A DNA stretch of 9,398 bases from positions 1-9,398 of the forward strand of contig DCGY01000046.1 in NCBI GenBank assembly GCA_002314715.1, read 5' to 3'. The DNA comes from Lachnospiraceae bacterium UBA1766. Its GTDB lineage: Bacteria; Bacillota; Clostridia; Lachnospirales; Lachnospiraceae. The notes beneath the pieces are model-generated. The model had not been told where the DNA came from. It was given only the letters and a program-made list of their open reading frames with translations, and ran no database searches. Within the stretch, counting starts at the first letter, position 1. Each line of letters begins with the position of its first letter. Both the position numbers and the translations under genes were made by a program. This document shows, piece by piece, positions 6,217-9,398 of the stretch.

Positions 6217-7323
6217 ATGGAAATACCGAAAAATGTTACACAAATCGGAGAACTGAATGAATTCTGCAGAGTTTACATTGAAGATTATGTAATCTCTTTT
6301 CTGAAACAAATGAATGCTGTGGCAAAGGACAAGCATATGGCGCTGGCCTTGTACGGAAGACGTGAGGAAGAAGAAGGGAAAACCTTTTTATTTTTATACG
6401 GTGCCGCAAAGGTAAATTATATACAAAAAGAAGTCCGACATTTATCCCAGGCCCAGAAACAGGAGATTCAGTGGAATTTACAAAAATATTTTCCGATGCA
6501 TACCTTTCAGGGTTATGCCCTGCTAAACGGAGAGGCTGTGGAGGGCTTTTATATCCTGGAAAAGGAAGTATGTCGATTCGTGGGCGGTTATGCCCAGTTT
6601 TATGAAAAAAATGACGAAATGCTGGCGTACATGCTGGAGGAGAGGCAAAAGGAAGCAACTCCGGAGGTGGTGAATCGGGAGAAGTATGACACGGTTCGGC
6701 AAAGGCAGCAGGAACGGAGAAAAGACTTTTTCGGAGAAGAGGTCGATCCGGAAGAGGAGGAAATAAAAGCTTCGGAAGGAAAGCATTCCGGATTTCGATA
6801 TACTGCCATTGCCTCGTTGGGAGTCCTTTGTATGCTGGGAGTCATGGTGGCAACCGGCCCATACGGATTGCAAAAGGACAGTAACGGGCAAGAGGATATG
6901 CAAACAGAGAGCCTTCAGGTGGTACAGGGGAAGGCAGAGGGGGAAACCGTCATCAAACCGGGGGAATTGTTGTCAGAAGCTTTGGAGCAGGAAAATCAGG
7001 CCCAAATAGATTTGCAAGAGCAAATAGTGGGGGAACAGTCGGAGTCTGCCCCGGAAGCTACGGAGGAATCTACGGTACAGGAATCAGTGGCAGAGGAAGG
7101 AAATGCTACGGAAAACACGGGAGAGAGCATAGAGGAAAGCTTGGAAGCCGCAAATAAAGCAGAGCCGGTTTGGTATGAAATTTGCAAGGGTGACACCCTA
7201 AACGCAATCAGTCTTCGTAATTACGGAGACAGGCAACACATTCAGGCGATTTGTGATTTGAATCAAATCACAAATCCGGATCGGATTAAAATCGGACAAA
7301 AAATTTTGTTACCTATTCCATAG
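6217..7323 (+). CDS. Single-pass membrane protein with C-terminal LysM domain
   Basis: A 368-residue protein in four parts. Residues 1-140 form a folded-looking domain of unknown function (IEDYVISFLKQMNA helix at 21-34, strands near 41-47 and 56-64, GYALLNGEAVEGFYIL at 99-114). Residues 141-192 are highly charged and rich in Glu, Arg and Gln. One membrane helix spans about 195-214. A Glu/Gln/Ser-rich linker (about 220-316) leads to a LysM domain at 319-366 (WYEICKGDTLNAISLRNYGD, then NPDRIKIGQKILLP). LysM domains bind N-acetylglucosamine in peptidoglycan or related glycans. Basic residues just before the helix and acidic sequence after it suggest an inside N-terminus and an outside LysM. There is no signal peptide and no hydrolase domain. 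The start is fixed by AGGAGG ten bases upstream. It probably anchors or senses the wall; the specific role is unknown. Confidence 0.88.
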   Translation: MEIPKNVTQIGELNEFCRVYIEDYVISFLKQMNAVAKDKHMALALYGRREEEEGKTFLFLYGAAKVNYIQKEVRHLSQAQKQEIQWNLQKYFPMHTFQGYALLNGEAVEGFYILEKEVCRFVGGYAQFYEKNDEMLAYMLEERQKEATPEVVNREKYDTVRQRQQERRKDFFGEEVDPEEEEIKASEGKHSGFRYTAIASLGVLCMLGVMVATGPYGLQKDSNGQEDMQTESLQVVQGKAEGETVIKPGELLSEALEQENQAQIDLQEQIVGEQSESAPEATEESTVQESVAEEGNATENTGESIEESLEAANKAEPVWYEICKGDTLNAISLRNYGDRQHIQAICDLNQITNPDRIKIGQKILLPIP

Positions 7324-7337
7324 GACTGTGGTATACT
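7309..7337 (+). promoter_or_regulatory. Extended -10 promoter overlapping the LysM stop, ahead of the DUF5711 gene
   Basis: TGGTATACT at 7329-7337 is a TGn-extended -10 with TATACT (five of six). A partial -35, TTACCT at 7309-7314, stands 17 bases upstream inside the last LysM codons. Transcription from near 7344 would serve DUF5711 and cvpA independently of the upstream gene. No terminator lies in the 65-base gap, so readthrough from the LysM gene is also likely. Confidence 0.55.
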
Positions 7338-7388
7338 ATTGATATCTGTTGGATTTATTCAGGAAGAAATTGCGAGGAACAAAAGGAT

Positions 7389-8576
7389 ATGGCTGAAAAT
7401 CAGGGAATAAATGAAAAAAGAAATTCCAATCTTCGAGATTATAAAGGAAAAATCAGAGAACATAAGCAAAAGAATTTCTTGATCATTGTCGCTGTTGTGG
7501 TGGTTTTGATTTTGATTGCGGCGATGTTTTATGTTCAGTTTCGAAATAAAATATATACCGACTATGATTTGTTGAGCAGCGTTATCCGGGAAAAATCGGT
7601 GAATGCCACGGATATTCGATTGGACAACTCTGTATTTACATATAGTAGAGACGGTGCCCATTGCATGGATGTGAAGGGAAATATTACCTGGAATCAAACC
7701 TATGAAATGCAGGATATAAAAATGGATATTTCCAAGGATACCATTGCACTTGGAAACTATAACGGCCGTGAAATTTATGTTCAGAGCACTTCTAAAATTT
7801 TAGGGAATTTCACGACCACTCTTCCGATTAAAAATCTGGCTGTATCTCAAAGCGGATATGTGACTGCTGTGCTGGAAGACGGAGATGTGACCTGGTTGAA
7901 AACCTATGATACAGAGGGCAATATTATTTTTGAGGGACAGACCCATATGCATAACAGCGGTTATCCCTGCGCAATCAGTCTTTCACCCAACGGAGAGCTT
8001 CTGGCGGTTAGCTATCTTTTTGTGGAAGCAGGCGAACTGAAGACAAATATTGCTTTTTATAATTTTGGCTCTGTTGGAGAGAACAAGAGCGATCATCTGG
8101 TAAGCACCTTTGCATATCCGGATTTAGTTGTGCCAAGGGTGTATTTTATGAACAACACCACTTGTTTTGCAGTGGGGGACAGTCGTCTGATGATTTACAG
8201 AGGAGGACAGATTCCGGTTTCCGAGAATGAGTATCTTTTTAAGGACGAGATTCTTTCGGTGTATCATAGTGACAAATACATTGGTCTTGTATTTGCTTCC
8301 GATGATCCGGAGAAGAGATATCGGATGGAGGTATTTAATACAAATGGTATTAAAGTAAATACTACATACTTTGATCTGGACTACAGAAATATCTTTTTTG
8401 AAGAGGACAGCTTTACGATTTATAATGAGACGGGTTGTGTCGTAACCACCATGAAGGGTGTGACCAAATTCGAGGGGAATTTTGATAAAAACGTAAATCT
8501 GATGCTTCCTACCGACAAGGCTTTCAAGTACACTTTGATTACGGACAATTCAATTGATACCATTCAGTTGAAATAA
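7389..8576 (+). CDS. DUF5711 family membrane-anchored protein, probable beta-propeller
   Basis: A 395-residue protein resembling the DUF5711 family of Clostridia, function unknown. A basic N-terminal tail (residues 1-28) is followed by one membrane helix (about 29-49, FLIIVAVVVVLILIAAMFYV), then an ectodomain of about 345 residues. The ectodomain is built of short repeated beta-rich units such as SVFTYSRDGAHCMDVKGNIT (81-100), DVTWLKTYDTEGNIIFEGQ (166-184) and AISLSPNGELLAVSYL (195-210). These resemble WD40/PQQ-type propeller blades, though I cannot count blades with certainty. The positive-inside rule puts the propeller outside. GAGGA at 7374-7378, ten bases before the ATG, supports the start. 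It lies between the LysM gene and cvpA (24 bases downstream), suggesting an envelope role; that is inference. Confidence 0.82.
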   Translation: MAENQGINEKRNSNLRDYKGKIREHKQKNFLIIVAVVVVLILIAAMFYVQFRNKIYTDYDLLSSVIREKSVNATDIRLDNSVFTYSRDGAHCMDVKGNITWNQTYEMQDIKMDISKDTIALGNYNGREIYVQSTSKILGNFTTTLPIKNLAVSQSGYVTAVLEDGDVTWLKTYDTEGNIIFEGQTHMHNSGYPCAISLSPNGELLAVSYLFVEAGELKTNIAFYNFGSVGENKSDHLVSTFAYPDLVVPRVYFMNNTTCFAVGDSRLMIYRGGQIPVSENEYLFKDEILSVYHSDKYIGLVFASDDPEKRYRMEVFNTNGIKVNTTYFDLDYRNIFFEEDSFTIYNETGCVVTTMKGVTKFEGNFDKNVNLMLPTDKAFKYTLITDNSIDTIQLK

Positions 8577-8600
8577 GGTAATGAGCAAGAGGGAAAAGAA

Positions 8601-9227
8601 ATGGAAAATACATTCAATTCACTGATGTATAATGACACGATGCAAATGATTAACGAAAAAATCGAAATGGTTATGGGTAAAGCCAATATCCTCTTTCTGG
8701 TTGGAGTAATCTTGCTGGCCGTGAATATGATTGAGGGTTATAAGAAGGGAATGATCAAAGAGATTATTTCCTATATAAATTTGGCAATTGCCTGCGTGGT
8801 GATGGCGATTACCATTAATGCTATCTTCAATTATATGGATAAGAAATATCTCAATCTTGGATTGGCATTTGTGATTTTGGCAGTAATCGGTGTGGTACAT
8901 CATGTTTTGAATGTGGTGATTTTCTCTGCAAAGGTGATTTCGGAGTTGCCAATTGTTCGATGGGTTGACAAGGTGGCAGGTGTTTTGTTTGGTGCGTTGC
9001 TGACGGTAATGCTGTTCTGGATTATGTATTTTGTATGCAATGTGGTAGATACTTCCGAGGTTGGAACCTGGATTATGCGTTACACGGAGCAGAACCCTGT
9101 GCTGACTTGGATTTATGAGCACAATCTGCTGGTGGAATTCCTGAAGGATAAGCTTTCGAATTTCCATTTTACCTTTGACTTTACGCTTCCCAGCTTTGAA
9201 TTACCGGTTCAGATTAATGTGAAATAA
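8601..9227 (+). CDS. CvpA family membrane protein
   Basis: A 208-residue protein with four membrane helices near 29-45, 54-75, 84-107 and 124-148. Two CvpA signatures are clear: the GYKKGMIKEIISYINLAIA block (46-64) after the first helix, and LPIVRWVDKVAGVLFGAL (116-133) entering the last. CvpA proteins are inner-membrane proteins tied to envelope homeostasis and, in E. coli, colicin V production. E. coli CvpA is about 162 residues; the extra length here is a Met-rich N-terminal stretch of about 28 residues and a C-terminal tail with alternating aromatic residues (HFTFDFTLPSFELP, 189-202). GAGGG at 8589-8593 lies seven bases from the ATG; a second in-frame ATG at 8625 would still keep all four helices. 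It is the last gene before the promoter region at the right edge. Confidence 0.85.
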   Translation: MENTFNSLMYNDTMQMINEKIEMVMGKANILFLVGVILLAVNMIEGYKKGMIKEIISYINLAIACVVMAITINAIFNYMDKKYLNLGLAFVILAVIGVVHHVLNVVIFSAKVISELPIVRWVDKVAGVLFGALLTVMLFWIMYFVCNVVDTSEVGTWIMRYTEQNPVLTWIYEHNLLVEFLKDKLSNFHFTFDFTLPSFELPVQINVK

Positions 9228-9277
9228 TCCGTTTTAGAGCCGATAGAGAAAGTTGTCAAAAAAGTTTGTAAAGAGTG

Positions 9278-9307
9278 TTGACAAGGAATTGATTCCTGTG
9301 CTAGTAT
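9278..9307 (+). promoter_or_regulatory. Upstream promoter (P1) of a probable stable-RNA operon
   Basis: A perfect TTGACA -35 lies at 9278-9283, with TGCTAGTAT at 9299-9307 as a TGn-extended -10 (TAGTAT, four of six) and an 18-base spacer. A-rich DNA at 9257-9274 (runs of A with TTTGTAAAG) sits where an UP element would be. There is no open reading frame after it in the window. Two such strong promoters in tandem suggest an rRNA or tRNA operon beyond the edge; this is inference. Confidence 0.65.
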
Positions 9308-9375
9308 AGCTTTCGGTCGTCTGAAATATGTATGTTTTGGGCGAAAAAAGAAATTGAAAAATTTCGAAAAAGTTG

Positions 9376-9398
9376 TTGACATTAGCAGATGGCTGTGA
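9376..9398 (+). promoter_or_regulatory. Downstream promoter (P2) of the same operon, cut by the window edge
   Basis: A second perfect TTGACA lies at 9376-9381, 98 bases after the first and in the same AGTTGTTGACA-type context. Exactly 17 bases follow to the window end, and these finish with TGA, the expected TGn of an extended -10. The -10 itself should therefore start at the first base beyond the window. It is preceded by an A-rich tract at 9343-9371. No terminator-like hairpin lies between cvpA and these promoters, so cvpA transcripts may run into this region. Confidence 0.6.

Noticed and set aside
8619..9167. Long - strand open frame of 182 codons opposite cvpA
   Set aside because: His/Asn/Gln-rich translation typical of an antisense shadow of a membrane protein gene, with no start signals.
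9350..9365. GAAATT-GAAA-AATTTC hairpin between the two right-edge promoters
   Set aside because: Perfect but AT-only apart from the end pair and in an A-rich tract, so it is weak and may be chance; no T-run follows.

Overview
The window looks like a stretch of Clostridia chromosome, most likely Lachnospiraceae. That placement is an inference from gene families (DUF975, DUF5711, the PKTIDND-type phosphofructokinase), strong AGGAGG-type ribosome binding sites, moderate GC and TGn-extended -10 promoters; there is no rRNA sequence to confirm it. Every gene I can support reads on the + strand, packing is tight, and no gap between genes exceeds about 170 bases. I see no insertion sequence, integrase, CRISPR array, tRNA or toxin-antitoxin pair.

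Bases 1-1340: the tail of azlC and all of azlD (branched-chain amino acid efflux), overlapping as TAATG. A gap carrying a likely promoter follows, then a DUF975 multi-pass membrane protein closed by a clear intrinsic terminator.

Bases 1382-6214: a probable five-gene operon, 6-phosphofructokinase, dnaX, ybaB/ebfC, recR and galactose mutarotase. A TATAAT promoter precedes it and an 18-pair terminator hairpin ends it. dnaX-ybaB-recR is the widespread clamp-loader/recombination cluster; here it sits between two sugar-metabolism enzymes. Gaps inside the operon are 21, 1, -1 and 16 bases, so cotranscription is likely.

Bases 6178-9227: an envelope-related set, a single-pass membrane protein with an extracellular C-terminal LysM domain, a DUF5711 membrane-anchored probable beta-propeller, and a CvpA-family membrane protein. 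The Shine-Dalgarno of the LysM gene lies inside the terminator stem of the preceding operon, and an extended -10 lies in its loop. This suggests the gene is translated only from its own short-leader transcript and not from readthrough. A second extended -10 promoter overlaps the LysM stop codon and would drive DUF5711-CvpA.

Bases 9228-9398: no gene. Two TTGACA promoters 98 bases apart, preceded by A-rich DNA, point off the right edge. This is the layout expected upstream of a stable-RNA (rRNA or tRNA) operon, but that gene is not in view.

Most of the window is housekeeping chromosome. The points most worth following up are the terminator/RBS/promoter composite at 6158-6214, the unusual active-site signature of the phosphofructokinase, and the uncharacterised N-terminal domain of the LysM protein with its envelope-gene neighbours.
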